DNA of 64,000 bases from Terriglobus aquaticus (GCF_025685415.1 NZ_JAGSYB010000001.1:2108001-2172000), one strand, 5' to 3'. Positions 18,469-27,814 are shown, counted from the first letter of the stretch. Notes: generated by a model not told the origin, from the sequence alone. Numbers and translations are program-made.

Positions 18469-20072
18469 TGCGCCTGGGACAGATCGCGCTCGCACACGAC
18501 CCTGCTGCCGCGCCGGACGTAGTAATAGATCTGAACGTCGGCGGTGAGGTGGACGAGGGCGAGTTGGGCGCGTTCCTGCGGCGTGACGATCAGCGGTGCG
18601 CTGCAAAGCCGGTAATCGCGGGCGAACTCGGGCGCGGCAACGATCTCAGAATCACCGAGGGTGAGCCAGCCCTTGGCAAGCTGGCCGCTGGGTGGGCCCA
18701 GCAGAAGCACGTCGGGGTGACGGCGGAGGACGCTCAGGCCATCGCCTTTCAGGTGGCCGACGACGACGGGATGCTTTGCAGGGTCGATGGGGACCGGATT
18801 GCGGCGAGCGATCTCATAGTCGTTCAGGCCAAGCATGTCGATGTAGTTCAGATCGTCATCGACGTAGGGCATGGCTCCGGCGACGTTGAGGCCGACGAGC
18901 GAACCGGCGGGAATGAGCGCGCGCATGGAGTTGCCGACGATAGTGCCGGCGAGGCTGGATGAACTTTCATAGCGCGGGTTCAGGATTTCGTTGCGGAACT
19001 GGAGCGCGGAGGTGACCAGAAAGAGTGCAGCCACGCTGGAGGCGAGAGCCGGGGTGGAGAGGGCGCCGATTTGCAAGAGGCCGATGACGCTGGCCAAGGC
19101 GAAGATGGGCACCAGCGTGACCATGAAGCGCGCGGCGAACATGTGGTCGCCGCCGGTGGTCACGATATAGGCGGCCATGATGAGGAGCCAGAGCCAGAGC
19201 GCAAGCGAGAGGCGCGAAACGCGTCGGCGGAGAAGCTGGACGACGGCGATGAGGAAGAGGATCTCAGCGGGATACGGAGCGAGCTTGAGATAGATCTTCC
19301 AGTAGAGCAGGCCGTTGCGAACACGCCAGCCGAGCGGGATGCCGTAGACCTTTGCGTAGTAGGTGTTGGGCAGAGGCGCGTGGAAGTAGAGTTCGCGAAA
19401 GATTTGCCATGGGACCAGGGAGGCCACGACTATGAGGCCGGAGAGAACGACGTCGATGACACGCTGGCGAAGCGGCGCTTTGGACAGCAGGAGTACGGCG
19501 AGTAGCGCGGCAATGGCTGCTACCGCTCCGTCCATGCGGGTGAACGCGGCGATGCCGAGCAGGACGCCGCCCCACAGCAGATCGCGGCGGTTGGAAGACT
19601 CAAGGTAGTCGAAGCAGAAGAGCGTGCCTGCGGTGCAGAGTGCAGCGAATGGGACGGCCTCAAGGCCGCCGAGATCCCACACGAGCAGGGGAAACGAAAC
19701 TGCGACGGCGCACGTGGTGAGCACGGCGGCGAGTTGGCCGAAGCGAGCGCGCGTCCAGCGCCACAGGAACGCGAGCAGAACGATGTGCCCGGCGAAGCTG
19801 ATGAGACGAACGGCGAGGCGGTCGGCTACGTGCAGCTTGAGAAGGGCCGCGACCGCGAAGACGTGAAGCGGGCTGGTGAAGCCCTCGACCGGTGGACCGG
19901 CGATGTTCCAGCGCGGGCCGAGCCCCTGTGCAAGGTGCCGTGCGTAGCGGAGCGTGATGTCGGTGTCGTCGTAGAACCAGGCGTGGTTGTACCAGAGGCA
20001 GAGCGCCACGAGAACGGCGGTTGTCGCAACCAGAACGGAGCTGAGCCTGTTGTCGGCTTGTCGCGACAGCAT
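18465..20072 (-). CDS. GT-C-like polytopic membrane protein
   Basis: 535 residues, about 10 membrane helices. The first extracytoplasmic loop reads 'FYDDTDITLRYARHLAQGLG' followed by 'GPPVEGFTSPLHVF'. This DD...VEG(F/Y)(T/S)xPL signature is shared with bacterial arabinofuranosyl/mannosyl GT-C transferases of the AftB type, so a polyprenyl-phosphate-sugar dependent transferase is likely. A C-terminal soluble region (about 410-535) is periplasmic. ATG 20072 is preferred over the longer ORF; TATAAG lies 6 nt upstream, and AGGGG in the same stretch could alternatively be a ribosome site. The stop overlaps the acyltransferase start (GTGA). Confidence 0.72.
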   Translation of the reverse strand: MLSRQADNRLSSVLVATTAVLVALCLWYNHAWFYDDTDITLRYARHLAQGLGPRWNIAGPPVEGFTSPLHVFAVAALLKLHVADRLAVRLISFAGHIVLLAFLWRWTRARFGQLAAVLTTCAVAVSFPLLVWDLGGLEAVPFAALCTAGTLFCFDYLESSNRRDLLWGGVLLGIAAFTRMDGAVAAIAALLAVLLLSKAPLRQRVIDVVLSGLIVVASLVPWQIFRELYFHAPLPNTYYAKVYGIPLGWRVRNGLLYWKIYLKLAPYPAEILFLIAVVQLLRRRVSRLSLALWLWLLIMAAYIVTTGGDHMFAARFMVTLVPIFALASVIGLLQIGALSTPALASSVAALFLVTSALQFRNEILNPRYESSSSLAGTIVGNSMRALIPAGSLVGLNVAGAMPYVDDDLNYIDMLGLNDYEIARRNPVPIDPAKHPVVVGHLKGDGLSVLRRHPDVLLLGPPSGQLAKGWLTLGDSEIVAAPEFARDYRLCSAPLIVTPQERAQLALVHLTADVQIYYYVRRGSRVVCERDLSQAQ

Positions 20073-20113
20073 GTGCCCCTTATACCATTCGTGGGCGTGC
20101 GAGACGGGGTGAG

Positions 20114-21037
20114 TCAACGGCACAGCTTGGCGAGCTTGTCATAGGGCTTGGTGTCGGGCGCGACGGTTTCGTCGCGGGATTCGAGCAGGAGCTCAGTGAA
20201 GCTGCCGCCATCCTTGTCGCCATGGTCGGGATCGAGCCGGTAAGCCTTGTCGTTGAGAGCGTGCGGCATGGTGACGAAGGTGAAGCCGCGCTTGCGATAG
20301 AGTTCGAGGAGTTCGGGCAGCATCTTCGCGTCGAATGCGCCGATGTGCATGAGCAGAACGTACGGGATGTCGCGATGGAAGGCCTGCTGCGATAGACCCC
20401 GGTAGACCGTGATGTAGTGATCCGCGGTTTCCAGATAGGAGTCGTGCAGGTACTTGAGAGCTTCCGGGTCGTTCTTGGCGGAGCAGCGAGCGTACGGATC
20501 GTTCCAGAGGTAGTCTTCAAAGTCCATCGAGACTTCGGCGATGCGGAAGCCGCGGGCGGCGAGGCCGGCACGAACGGCGCGGCGCTTTTCGATCGTGTCG
20601 CCTTCGTGAAGGAAGGGGTAGCGCAGCCACTGCTGGTGCTGGCCCTTTGGGTCGATCTGGTTGAGCAGGGTCTGGTTGCGATCGACGTCGGCAAGGAATT
20701 GCTCGGCGGTCTGGTCGTTCAGGTCGGTGTGGGCCCAGGTGTGGTTGCCGAGCGGCTGCCGCGCTTTCAGCCAGGCTTGCAGCACCTGCAAGGTGGGTGG
20801 CGCGTCAACGGTGCGAACGCCATTGACGAAGCCGTAGATGGGCGGCAGGTGCTCGCGGTGGAATGTGTCGAGGAAGCTCTGCGCGACCTGCTGCCGCGTG
20901 ACGCCGGGCGGGAGTTCGCCGTGGGCAGGCAGGTCGTCGACCGTGATGGCGAGTTGGAGCTTCTGCGCAGGCGCAGCGACAGTGGCGATGGTAAGTGCGA
21001 CTGCCGCTGCCAACGATCCGAGGGTGCGGCCCTTCAC
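20114..21037 (-). CDS. Secreted polysaccharide deacetylase family protein (CE4/NodB)
   Basis: 307 residues. A signal peptide (about 1-25, '...ATVAAPAQ') is followed by a NodB-type barrel with 'LAITVDDLP' (the catalytic/metal Asp pair) and 'PLGNHTWAHTDLN' (metal HxxxH-type motif), then 'ISVDFEDY'-like strands and 'YVLLMHIGAF'. CE4 enzymes remove N- or O-acetyl groups from peptidoglycan, chitin-like or exopolysaccharide chains with a divalent metal. The GTG start (21037) overlaps the pfkB stop in GTGA. The gene lies at the head of a run of envelope glycan genes, consistent with glycan maturation. The substrate is unknown. Confidence 0.85.
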   Translation of the reverse strand: MKGRTLGSLAAAVALTIATVAAPAQKLQLAITVDDLPAHGELPPGVTRQQVAQSFLDTFHREHLPPIYGFVNGVRTVDAPPTLQVLQAWLKARQPLGNHTWAHTDLNDQTAEQFLADVDRNQTLLNQIDPKGQHQQWLRYPFLHEGDTIEKRRAVRAGLAARGFRIAEVSMDFEDYLWNDPYARCSAKNDPEALKYLHDSYLETADHYITVYRGLSQQAFHRDIPYVLLMHIGAFDAKMLPELLELYRKRGFTFVTMPHALNDKAYRLDPDHGDKDGGSFTELLLESRDETVAPDTKPYDKLAKLCR

Positions 21038-21990
21038 TTCGCGTCCGGCTTCAGTTCGCCGTCGAGGTGCGAGATTTCGACGAAGAGACGGAAGCGTTCC
21101 TCGATCTCCTCGCGCGTCGTGCGGGCGAGGCGGTCGGTGCCGAACTCTTCAACCGCGAACGAGCCCATGACGCCGCCGTAGAAGAGCGCCTTGCGCAGAA
21201 CGGCGGGCGTGAGCTGCGGCTGCGAAGCGATGTAGCCATAGAAGCCGCCGGCGAAGCTGTCGCCCGCGCCAGTGGGATCGACGACGGTTTCGATGGGCAG
21301 AGCGGGAGCGCGGAAGGGCTTGGGTGTTCCCTGCTCGCCCGTGAACGAGCGCTCGCTGAAGAAGGCGGTCGCGCCGTACTCGCCATGCTTGATGACGAGC
21401 GACTTGGGGCCGAGCTCCATGACGCGCTTGGCGGCGGCGACCAGGTTGTGCTCGCCGCTCAGCAGACGCGCTTCGGTGTCGTTGATGATCAAGATGTCGA
21501 GCTCGCGCAAAACCTTCAAGAGGTTGTCGCGGTGGTCGTTGATCCAGTAGTTCATGGTGTCGCCGGCGACGAGCTTCACGTTCGGTAACTGCTGGCGAAC
21601 CCGCAACTGCAGCACGGGATCGATGTTGGCGAGGAAGAGGTAGTCGGAGTCGGCGTAGCTGGCGGGGATCTTCGGAGCGAAGGTGCCGAAGACGTTCAGG
21701 TCGGTGCCGAGGGTCTTGGCCTCGCTCATCGCGCCTTCGTACGCGCCGGTCCAGTGGAAGGAGAGGCCATCGGCGTGCTCGATGCCGGAGGTGTCGATGC
21801 CCTTCGAGCGCATCACATCTTCGTGCTCAGCAGTGAAGTCTTTCCCAACTACGCCGACGACGCGTACGGGCGTGAAAAACGAAGCAGCAAGCGAGAAATG
21901 TGTTGCGGCGCCACCAAGAATTTTCTCGCGATGACCTGTGGGCGTTGTTAGGGTATCGAAGGCAACGGAACCGACTACAAGGATGGACAT
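21034..21990 (-). CDS. PfkB family sugar kinase (ribokinase/adenosine kinase type)
   Basis: 318 residues. It has the N-terminal 'ILVVGSVAFDTLTTP' strand, a lid region, and the C-terminal PfkB signature 'VDPTGAGDSFAGGFYGYIA' with the GAGD anion hole and catalytic Asp. It phosphorylates a sugar or nucleoside with ATP in the cytoplasm; the exact substrate cannot be assigned. ATG 21990 is chosen over a longer ORF because GAGG lies about 6 nt upstream and TATAAC (22018-22013) gives a short leader. It is the first gene of the minus-strand run and is coupled by GTGA to the deacetylase. Confidence 0.85.
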   Translation of the reverse strand: MSILVVGSVAFDTLTTPTGHREKILGGAATHFSLAASFFTPVRVVGVVGKDFTAEHEDVMRSKGIDTSGIEHADGLSFHWTGAYEGAMSEAKTLGTDLNVFGTFAPKIPASYADSDYLFLANIDPVLQLRVRQQLPNVKLVAGDTMNYWINDHRDNLLKVLRELDILIINDTEARLLSGEHNLVAAAKRVMELGPKSLVIKHGEYGATAFFSERSFTGEQGTPKPFRAPALPIETVVDPTGAGDSFAGGFYGYIASQPQLTPAVLRKALFYGGVMGSFAVEEFGTDRLARTTREEIEERFRLFVEISHLDGELKPDAK

Positions 21991-22012
21991 TGGACCTCGC
22001 TTTTGAAGGTAC

Positions 22013-22018
22013 GTTATA
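22013..22018 (-). promoter_or_regulatory. -10 box of the pfkB-led operon
   Basis: TATAAC on the minus strand, about 22 nt before the pfkB ATG. The predicted leader is about 16 nt and includes the GAGG ribosome site. It probably drives the whole minus-strand run down to mpl. Confidence 0.5.
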
Positions 22019-22055
22019 ACCCCGGTCAGCGAAAGTTCAGCGGGACAGATTGGAA

Positions 22056-22084
22056 TTGCAGGCCTTAGAACACGCAAGTACAGT
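22056..22084 (+). promoter_or_regulatory. Promoter of the TPR/retropepsin-like gene
   Basis: TTGCAG (22056-22061), 17-nt spacer, TACAGT (22079-22084). The predicted +1 is at about 22091, only 4 nt before ATG 22095. Confidence 0.5.
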
Positions 22085-22094
22085 GTTCGCATCC

Positions 22095-23675
22095 ATGATG
22101 AAGCTCTTTGCTGCTCTGTGTACCTTTTTCCTTCTCTGCCCATCCATGCTGCATGCGCAAGCGGCGTCGGCATCGCGGTCCTGCCCGATCCGAAGCACAC
22201 CTCTCAGCGAGGCGGATCTGCTGCTAAGTCGTAGTCAACCCAAAGAGGCACAGGCGATTTACAAAACGCTGCTGCAGAAAAGCCCGACGGACGAGTACGC
22301 GAGGCTGGGCTTCATCCGGTCCATGCTCGAACAATCTCAGGTTGCAGAAGCAAGCCGCGAATCAACCGCATTTGTGAAGGATCGACCGGCGAGTGGGCTG
22401 GCCCAGCTTGCGGCGTTTGAGGTCGCATACCGTAGGGGTGACATCGAGGAGGCATTCGCTCATGTGAAGCGGGCCTTGGCGTTGGCGCCCTGCGATGGTC
22501 AAGCCGACATGGGATTGGCTCAGATGTATCAAATGACGGGCCTGTATGCCACGGCGGCCCACTTCATTCGGCTGGCACACATGCTGGACCCGCAGAATCA
22601 ATTCATCACGCGGGAATGGATCGGCACTTTGCCGAGGGAAGAGCGCCTGCCCGCGCTCACAGCGTTCCTTCAGTCGAATCCGCCGGTGTCCGATCGCGTG
22701 CTGCGCACATTGGAGGATCGCGAGGAAGATCTGAAAGCGCAAAAGTCGGGTGAGTGCCGGGTTGTGTCTTCGACCGACGCGGCAGAGGCACCGTTTACTG
22801 CAATCTACGGCGGGAACGGGAACCGTCCTGTGGCGTACGGACTCGAGGTTCAATTCAACAACAAGAAGCGAGTCATGCAGATCGACACTAGCGCAAATGG
22901 ATTCTTGCTCACCACCGCCGCGGCTCACGCCCTAGGACTTCAGCCGGACACCGCGGCCAAGCCGGGCGCGAAAGGCAACGAAGGGGCGCGTGACGAGTAC
23001 GTGACGCACGTGCACAGCATTCGACTCGGTGCGATGGAGTTGCAGAACTGCAAGGTGCGTGTTGTGAAGGGCGACGGCCCGGTGGCGAACGGCGTGATCG
23101 GGATGGCGCTATTTCGACGCTGGCTCGTCACCCTGGACTATCCGGGAGCGAGGTTGCGGCTGGCGGCGCTGCCTGTCAATCCACGGGCACCCGCATTGAG
23201 CGCCGATACCGACCCGGATGATGAAATGCCGCAGGACGCGTACATCGCTCCGGGCATGGAGGACTGGGTACACGTGGTGCGCATCGGAAACGAACTGCTG
23301 CTGCCGTCATCGCTGAAACCGAATGGTCCGCTGCACTACATGGTCATGGAGACTGGTGCGTTGAATAGCACGCTTTCCCCAACGATGGGCAAAGAAGCAG
23401 GCACGTTGCGTGCCACGAGCTACCGGAACGCCAATCCTGCCGCGACGGGCACCCTATACGTAACCCAGGACACCCCTCTGTACATCGGCAACCTGCACCT
23501 GCTTCCGGACTCCTATTTCTGCACTGACCTCGAATACGTCTCAAAAGGGCTGAACTTCGATATCGGCGGCTTCTTCGGCCTGAACACGCTACAGCGGCTT
23601 ACCATCCAGATCGACTATCGAGACGATTTGGTGAAGCTGACCTATGACCCGAAACGAGATGTGGTGCGGTTCTAG
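22095..23675 (+). CDS. Secreted TPR protein with degenerate retropepsin-like domains
   Basis: 526 residues. A signal peptide (about 1-25, 'LFAALCTFFLLCPSMLHAQA') precedes TPR-like helices (about 35-190) and then two aspartyl-protease-like half domains. The first has 'VMQIDTSANGFLLTTAAAHA' where D-T-G is expected; the second has 'MVMETGALNSTLSPTMG', where Glu replaces Asp. Family members with DTG motifs occur in Acidobacteria as cell-envelope proteins; here both catalytic motifs are altered, so peptidase activity is doubtful. Codon GC is lower than in neighbouring genes. It is divergent from pfkB. ATG 22098 is an equivalent start. Confidence 0.7.
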   Translation: MMKLFAALCTFFLLCPSMLHAQAASASRSCPIRSTPLSEADLLLSRSQPKEAQAIYKTLLQKSPTDEYARLGFIRSMLEQSQVAEASRESTAFVKDRPASGLAQLAAFEVAYRRGDIEEAFAHVKRALALAPCDGQADMGLAQMYQMTGLYATAAHFIRLAHMLDPQNQFITREWIGTLPREERLPALTAFLQSNPPVSDRVLRTLEDREEDLKAQKSGECRVVSSTDAAEAPFTAIYGGNGNRPVAYGLEVQFNNKKRVMQIDTSANGFLLTTAAAHALGLQPDTAAKPGAKGNEGARDEYVTHVHSIRLGAMELQNCKVRVVKGDGPVANGVIGMALFRRWLVTLDYPGARLRLAALPVNPRAPALSADTDPDDEMPQDAYIAPGMEDWVHVVRIGNELLLPSSLKPNGPLHYMVMETGALNSTLSPTMGKEAGTLRATSYRNANPAATGTLYVTQDTPLYIGNLHLLPDSYFCTDLEYVSKGLNFDIGGFFGLNTLQRLTIQIDYRDDLVKLTYDPKRDVVRF

Positions 23676-23689
23676 CTAGCTTCGCTGCG

Positions 23690-24562
23690 TTAGCCCTCGT
23701 ACTTGTCGAGGAAGATGGCGAGCTTCTCGCGGGTGGCGGCGGGGATGAGTTTCTTGTCGGTCATGATGGCGTACTTAAGGGCGCTGGCGCACGGGGTGTC
23801 GCTGTTGGATTTGGGCAGGGCTCGGATGGCGCCGGCGAGGACGCGCTGGGCGTTGGCCGTGTTCTCGTGGATGACCTTGATGACCTGGTCGACGGTGACG
23901 TCGTCGTGGCCTTCGTACCAGCAGTCGTAGTCGGTGACCATGGCGAGGGTGGCGTAGCTGATCTCGGCTTCGCGGGCCAGCTTGGCTTCCTGCAGGTTGG
24001 TCATGCCGATCACGTCCGCGCCCCAGGATCGGTAGAGGTTCGACTCGGCGCGGGTGGAGAACTGCGGGCCTTCCATGTTGACGTAGGTGCCGCCCAGCTT
24101 GCCGACGACGCCTGCGTCATCGCAGCCCTGCTTGAAAGCTTTTGCTGCGACGGCGCAGACGGGATCGCCGAAGGCCACGTGGCCGACGATGCCGTCGCCG
24201 AAGAAGGTGGCGTTGCGGGCAAAGGTCCGATCGATGAACTGATCGGGGATGACGAAGTCGGTGGGCTTGTGCTCGGCCTTGAGCGAGCCGACGGCGCTGA
24301 TGGAGAGGATGAACTCGACGCCGAGCGACTTCATCGCGTAGATGTTGGCGCGGAAGTTCAGCTCTGATGGCAGGATCCGGTGGCCGCGGCCGTGGCGAGC
24401 CAGAAAGGCGACCTTGCGGCCCTCGAGCGTGCCCAGCACGATGGTCTCAGACGGTGCGCCAAAGGGCGTATCAACGGTGATCTCGGTGGTGTCTGTGAGG
24501 CCGGGCATGTTGTAGAGCCCGCTGCCGCCGATGATGCCGATCTCTGCCTGCTGCTGTGCCAC
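23690..24562 (-). CDS. mtnP: S-methyl-5'-thioadenosine phosphorylase
   Basis: 290 residues of the PNP/MTAP family II. MTAP cleaves methylthioadenosine with phosphate to adenine and methylthioribose-1-phosphate in the methionine salvage pathway. Motifs: 'IGIIGGSGLYNMPG' (phosphate loop, about 8-21), 'LARHGRGHRILPSELNFRAN' region (about 50-70), 'SAVGSLKAEHKPTDFVIPDQ' and 'NMEGPQFSTRAESNLYRSWG' with the base-binding strand. The GTG start (24562) has GGGAG about 10 nt upstream; further upstream reading is not conserved. It is convergent with the TPR gene, 14 nt apart. Confidence 0.92.
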   Translation of the reverse strand: MAQQQAEIGIIGGSGLYNMPGLTDTTEITVDTPFGAPSETIVLGTLEGRKVAFLARHGRGHRILPSELNFRANIYAMKSLGVEFILSISAVGSLKAEHKPTDFVIPDQFIDRTFARNATFFGDGIVGHVAFGDPVCAVAAKAFKQGCDDAGVVGKLGGTYVNMEGPQFSTRAESNLYRSWGADVIGMTNLQEAKLAREAEISYATLAMVTDYDCWYEGHDDVTVDQVIKVIHENTANAQRVLAGAIRALPKSNSDTPCASALKYAIMTDKKLIPAATREKLAIFLDKYEG

Positions 24563-24633
24563 GTGTGTCGTCTCCCTGCGGGTGCGCGTGTGACTGCACC
24601 GTTGCTGAGTATAAGCGGTGTGGCCCGCGAGAC

Positions 24634-26046
24634 TTAGTTGTCCCTGTCGTTGTCGTCTCCGTAGGTTTCGAAGAGTTTGTCGGCGTCGCGCGTGGGCATG
24701 CCCTGAAGGGTGACCAGGTCCTTCTGCACGGTGGCCCACTCTTGCGGCTTGTGCTTCACGGAGTAAGCCAGGCTCGTGTTGCTGAAATAGTTGAGGATCT
24801 CGGTCTTGACGCCGGGGGGCACGGGCTCGTTGGGCATGGCGGTGAGCCGATGCAGCAGGCGCGCGTAGGTCTGGTCGGTAAGAGGGTACCCCGCAGGCTG
24901 CACGACGTTTCCGGTGTCCAGGTCTCGATTGGCGAGCGGATGGTTGGGATCGCGCTGAGCCTGCGGCGGTGCGAGTGAGCGGAACATGGACGCCGGCAAC
25001 GTGGAGTGCGTGTCCGCAGCGGCAGCGGTAGCAGCGCTGGGCACGGTTGTGGGCGGCGGAGTGAAGCGGTGCAGCGTGCGGTTGAGAGCGTCGGTCGCGC
25101 GGATCACGCTCTTCACGTATTCGACTTCGGTCTGGTCCGTAGGGCCTTTGACAGACACGAACTTGATGGGGCCTACCTTGGGCAGGATGTACAGCAGACC
25201 GGCGAGGCAGTAGGTGCCGATGCCCGCTTTTTTGCGGTAGTCATCCCAATGATTGTTGGTGGCTACCTGCTGCAGTTCGCGTTCCATGCGCTGGAAGTCG
25301 GCGTCCTGCACGTCTGCCGGTTCTTTGTGGCGGTGAAGAAGCGTGACGGCGTAGGCGATGCGCGGAAGAAAGCTGCGGACGGAAAAGCGATAGCCGCTGA
25401 CGTTGATGCGGCGGCCGCGACGCTGGGTGAAATCTTCGCCGAGGCCGTAGGTCTGGTAGAAGGCGAGGGCGAGCTGCTTAGTGGGCACCTGAAGCCCGAT
25501 CTGGCGAAGGTAGTGCACGGGAGCGAAGCGGTGGTGCGCGATCTCGTTGACGTCGAAGGCGAATTCGGTGCGCACATGTTGGCTGGGCCCCTGGGCGTAG
25601 TTCACGGAGTCGCCGTAGAGGGCGCGCAGCTTCGGGAACTCGACCGGCACCGAGCGGTTTGTCGCTTCGGAGTGGCCCACGGTATCGCCCACGTAGTGCG
25701 ACAGGGCGCCGACGGCAAAGGCGAGTTCGTCGGCGTTGCCGGCGTTCCGGAAAAGATTGACGACGAAGTCGCCGGAGCGGACGTAATGCGTGAGGTCGGA
25801 GAAGAACTCATCGCCGAACGGGTAGTAGCCGATGTCCTGGATGACGCAGCCGCCGTAGGCGTAGGCACGCGCTTCCTGAAGCTGCGCCGCGGTGAGCGTG
25901 GGGTAGCGGCTGCGCAGGAGCGGAACGATGGAGCTGTCCCAGGTGAGGTCGATGAGTTGTTCGTGGGTCAGGACGGAGTAAGCGTGCGCCGCGGGAGTGG
26001 CGGCCAGCAAACAAGCCGCGAGGAGCAGACTGAGGCGCTTGCGCAT
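24634..26046 (-). CDS. Secreted zinc-dependent phospholipase C-like protein
   Basis: 470 residues with a signal peptide (about 1-22, '...ATPAAHA'). The mature region begins 'YSVLTHEQLIDLTWDSS' and contains 'AVGALSHYVGDTVGHSEATN' and 'EIAHHRFAPVHYL', an array of His/Asp/Glu residues matching the zinc-dependent PLC/S1-P1-like fold, whose members hydrolyse phospholipids or phosphodiesters. A long C-terminal extension (about 310-470) has no recognised domain. It sits 71 nt upstream of mtnP on the same strand, perhaps co-transcribed. Substrate and activity are unproven. Confidence 0.75.
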   Translation of the reverse strand: MRKRLSLLLAACLLAATPAAHAYSVLTHEQLIDLTWDSSIVPLLRSRYPTLTAAQLQEARAYAYGGCVIQDIGYYPFGDEFFSDLTHYVRSGDFVVNLFRNAGNADELAFAVGALSHYVGDTVGHSEATNRSVPVEFPKLRALYGDSVNYAQGPSQHVRTEFAFDVNEIAHHRFAPVHYLRQIGLQVPTKQLALAFYQTYGLGEDFTQRRGRRINVSGYRFSVRSFLPRIAYAVTLLHRHKEPADVQDADFQRMERELQQVATNNHWDDYRKKAGIGTYCLAGLLYILPKVGPIKFVSVKGPTDQTEVEYVKSVIRATDALNRTLHRFTPPPTTVPSAATAAAADTHSTLPASMFRSLAPPQAQRDPNHPLANRDLDTGNVVQPAGYPLTDQTYARLLHRLTAMPNEPVPPGVKTEILNYFSNTSLAYSVKHKPQEWATVQKDLVTLQGMPTRDADKLFETYGDDNDRDN

Positions 26047-26156
26047 GTCGATGAGAGGCTACAGCAACGCGGTGGGTTGTAGCGAGTTGCCGAGGAAGCG
26101 CGCGATCTTAACAAGTGCCCATACCCCTGGGGCATTGAGCTGGTGAGCGCTGTCTG

Positions 26157-27749
26157 CTATCGCAGGCTGAGCGGGACGATGTTGACCACCGTGGCAAGCC
26201 GGTTGTGCAGTTCGCCCGCTACGGGTAATTGGTTCGAGAGGCCTGCGTTTTGCAGCACGCCGTTGCCCTGCACCTCTCGCAGCTTCGCTTCCAATTGCTT
26301 TGCGAGGTCAAGCGGGAAACCCTCGCTGATGAAGACGGTGCGGTCGTCGAGCGTGAGCAGGATGTCGCCCTCTTCGCTGGTAAAGCGCAGGTGGTCGATG
26401 TCGACGTCGGTGCCGGTGGTGACCTGCTGCAGATGCTCGTACTTGCGCGGCAACTGGGTCGCGTAGACGCGCAGGAAGGAGCGCGCCGAGTCGGCGTTCT
26501 TCCAGCGCGAAAGGTAAAGCAGGCCGAGCGAAGCGGTGCTGGCCTTCTGCGCCGGCGTCACGTCTTTCTTCTGCGCGGCGTAGTAGATGCCGCCGTCCCA
26601 GTTGAGGGAGAGCGGACCGGCGATCTGTGCACCGCCGAAAAGTTCAGTGAGCATGCGGACGTCCAGCTCGCCCATGACGCCTATGTCGTAGGCGTTCCAC
26701 TGCTTGTCGAGCAGCGGGTGAATGTCGGGTATGGCGAGCACGGGCACCGGAACGTGGTTCAGGTAGTCGTCGGGATGCAGGATTTCGTGCGAACTGGAGG
26801 GCGGGCGATCGAGCGCGCCGGCAAAGGCTGCATCGACACCGTTGCGCTGCAGGATCGCCTGCTCAAAGGTGACGCCGTTGGTGTACGGAAAGAGGAGGGA
26901 TTGCTGCAGGACGAGCGGAGCGCGGGCGAGGATGGGTGAGCCGCTGGTATCGGACCCCATCTGGGCCAGGCGATCGCCCATCTGCGGAACGTCGCGGAGG
27001 GTCTTGCCGGTGTCGCGGATGCTGTAGTCGATGAAGGTGACCATGGCCTGGCCTTCGGTGACGGCCTGGCGCGCGGTGGAGGCCTCGTCGGTCTGGATGT
27101 GCAGGTTGTCCTCGCGCTCGTTGTGGCTCATCTCCTCGGGCTGTGGGTCGTTCCACTTCTCAAGGCCTACGCGGTTGTCCTGCAGAGCGTGGGTCAGCTC
27201 GTGTGCGATGACGGGCTTCTGCTCGTCGGGCTTGACCCAGTCGAGCAGGTTCATGGTGCGCGTCTTGGGTTCGTAGAAGCCGGCGACCTGCTCGCTGAGC
27301 AGTGACAGCAGGAACGGCTGCAGATCGAAGTCGCGGTCGAGCAGGCCGAACTTCTTCAGGACCAGCTCCGCGCGCTGCATGCGGCGCGTGCCTTCATCCT
27401 CGGCCATCTTGCGGCGAAGGATCTCGGTGACTTCGGCGCGGGTGTGGATGGCGCGCTTGATCGGCTTGTTGTTGGCGAGGTGCGTGTCTTTGCTGACAAA
27501 GGCCAGGATGCCGTCGACGGAGGCGAGCAGATCGTCGGCCTGCGCCTTGGTCAGATGGGTGTCGGCGTCGGACGGGGCGGGCTTAGGGGTGCCGGTCTGG
27601 GTTTCCGCGTTGCGCTGTGCGGACTTCTGCGCGCCCTCGGTGCCGGGCTTGGGAGCGACAGGAGCGGAGGCCTGGGCGAAGACTGTGGTGGCGGCAAGCG
27701 CGATTGGCAGCAGAAGCGAAACGCGGCGGAACGGCAGAGCTGAGGGCAC
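26157..27749 (-). CDS. Secreted HELTH-type zinc metallopeptidase-like protein
   Basis: 530 residues. A signal peptide (about 1-26, 'LLPIALAATTVFAQA') is followed by a Lys/Pro/Thr-rich linker and a predicted zincin domain with 'VIAHELTHALQDNRVGLEKW' (HExxH-type site, about 190-209) and 'EGQAMVTFIDY', whose Glu could be the third zinc ligand. The C-terminal half has no recognised domain. Domain architecture and length suggest a periplasmic or exported protease; the substrate is unknown. GTG 27749 is preferred since it starts the signal peptide; AAGGA is 13 nt upstream. It is divergent from ygfZ across 65 nt. Confidence 0.72.
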   Translation of the reverse strand: MPSALPFRRVSLLLPIALAATTVFAQASAPVAPKPGTEGAQKSAQRNAETQTGTPKPAPSDADTHLTKAQADDLLASVDGILAFVSKDTHLANNKPIKRAIHTRAEVTEILRRKMAEDEGTRRMQRAELVLKKFGLLDRDFDLQPFLLSLLSEQVAGFYEPKTRTMNLLDWVKPDEQKPVIAHELTHALQDNRVGLEKWNDPQPEEMSHNEREDNLHIQTDEASTARQAVTEGQAMVTFIDYSIRDTGKTLRDVPQMGDRLAQMGSDTSGSPILARAPLVLQQSLLFPYTNGVTFEQAILQRNGVDAAFAGALDRPPSSSHEILHPDDYLNHVPVPVLAIPDIHPLLDKQWNAYDIGVMGELDVRMLTELFGGAQIAGPLSLNWDGGIYYAAQKKDVTPAQKASTASLGLLYLSRWKNADSARSFLRVYATQLPRKYEHLQQVTTGTDVDIDHLRFTSEEGDILLTLDDRTVFISEGFPLDLAKQLEAKLREVQGNGVLQNAGLSNQLPVAGELHNRLATVVNIVPLSLR

Positions 27750-27802
27750 TAGGAGAGGTCCTTTGGAAGGCGGCGGCGAGCGCTGCAGCGCGCGACGAGG
27801 CG

Positions 27803-27814
27803 TATCCTCAGTGT
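27803..27814 (+). promoter_or_regulatory. -10 box placing +1 on the ygfZ ATG (leaderless)
   Basis: TATCCT (27803-27808) then 6 nt (CAGTGT) then ATG 27815. No -35 is obvious; a GCGCTGCAGCGC palindrome lies just upstream at 27780-27791. The same TATCCT box precedes thyX at 47995. Confidence 0.55.

Noticed and set aside
18469-18606. N-terminal extension of the acyltransferase gene
   Set aside because: It overlaps the 3' end of the upstream gene; GTG 18468 gives the 4-nt overlap seen at neighbouring junctions.
27617-27814. Upstream part of the ygfZ reading frame
   Set aside because: It lies antisense to the metallopeptidase gene start and precedes the conserved domain; ATG 27815 is supported by the -10 box.
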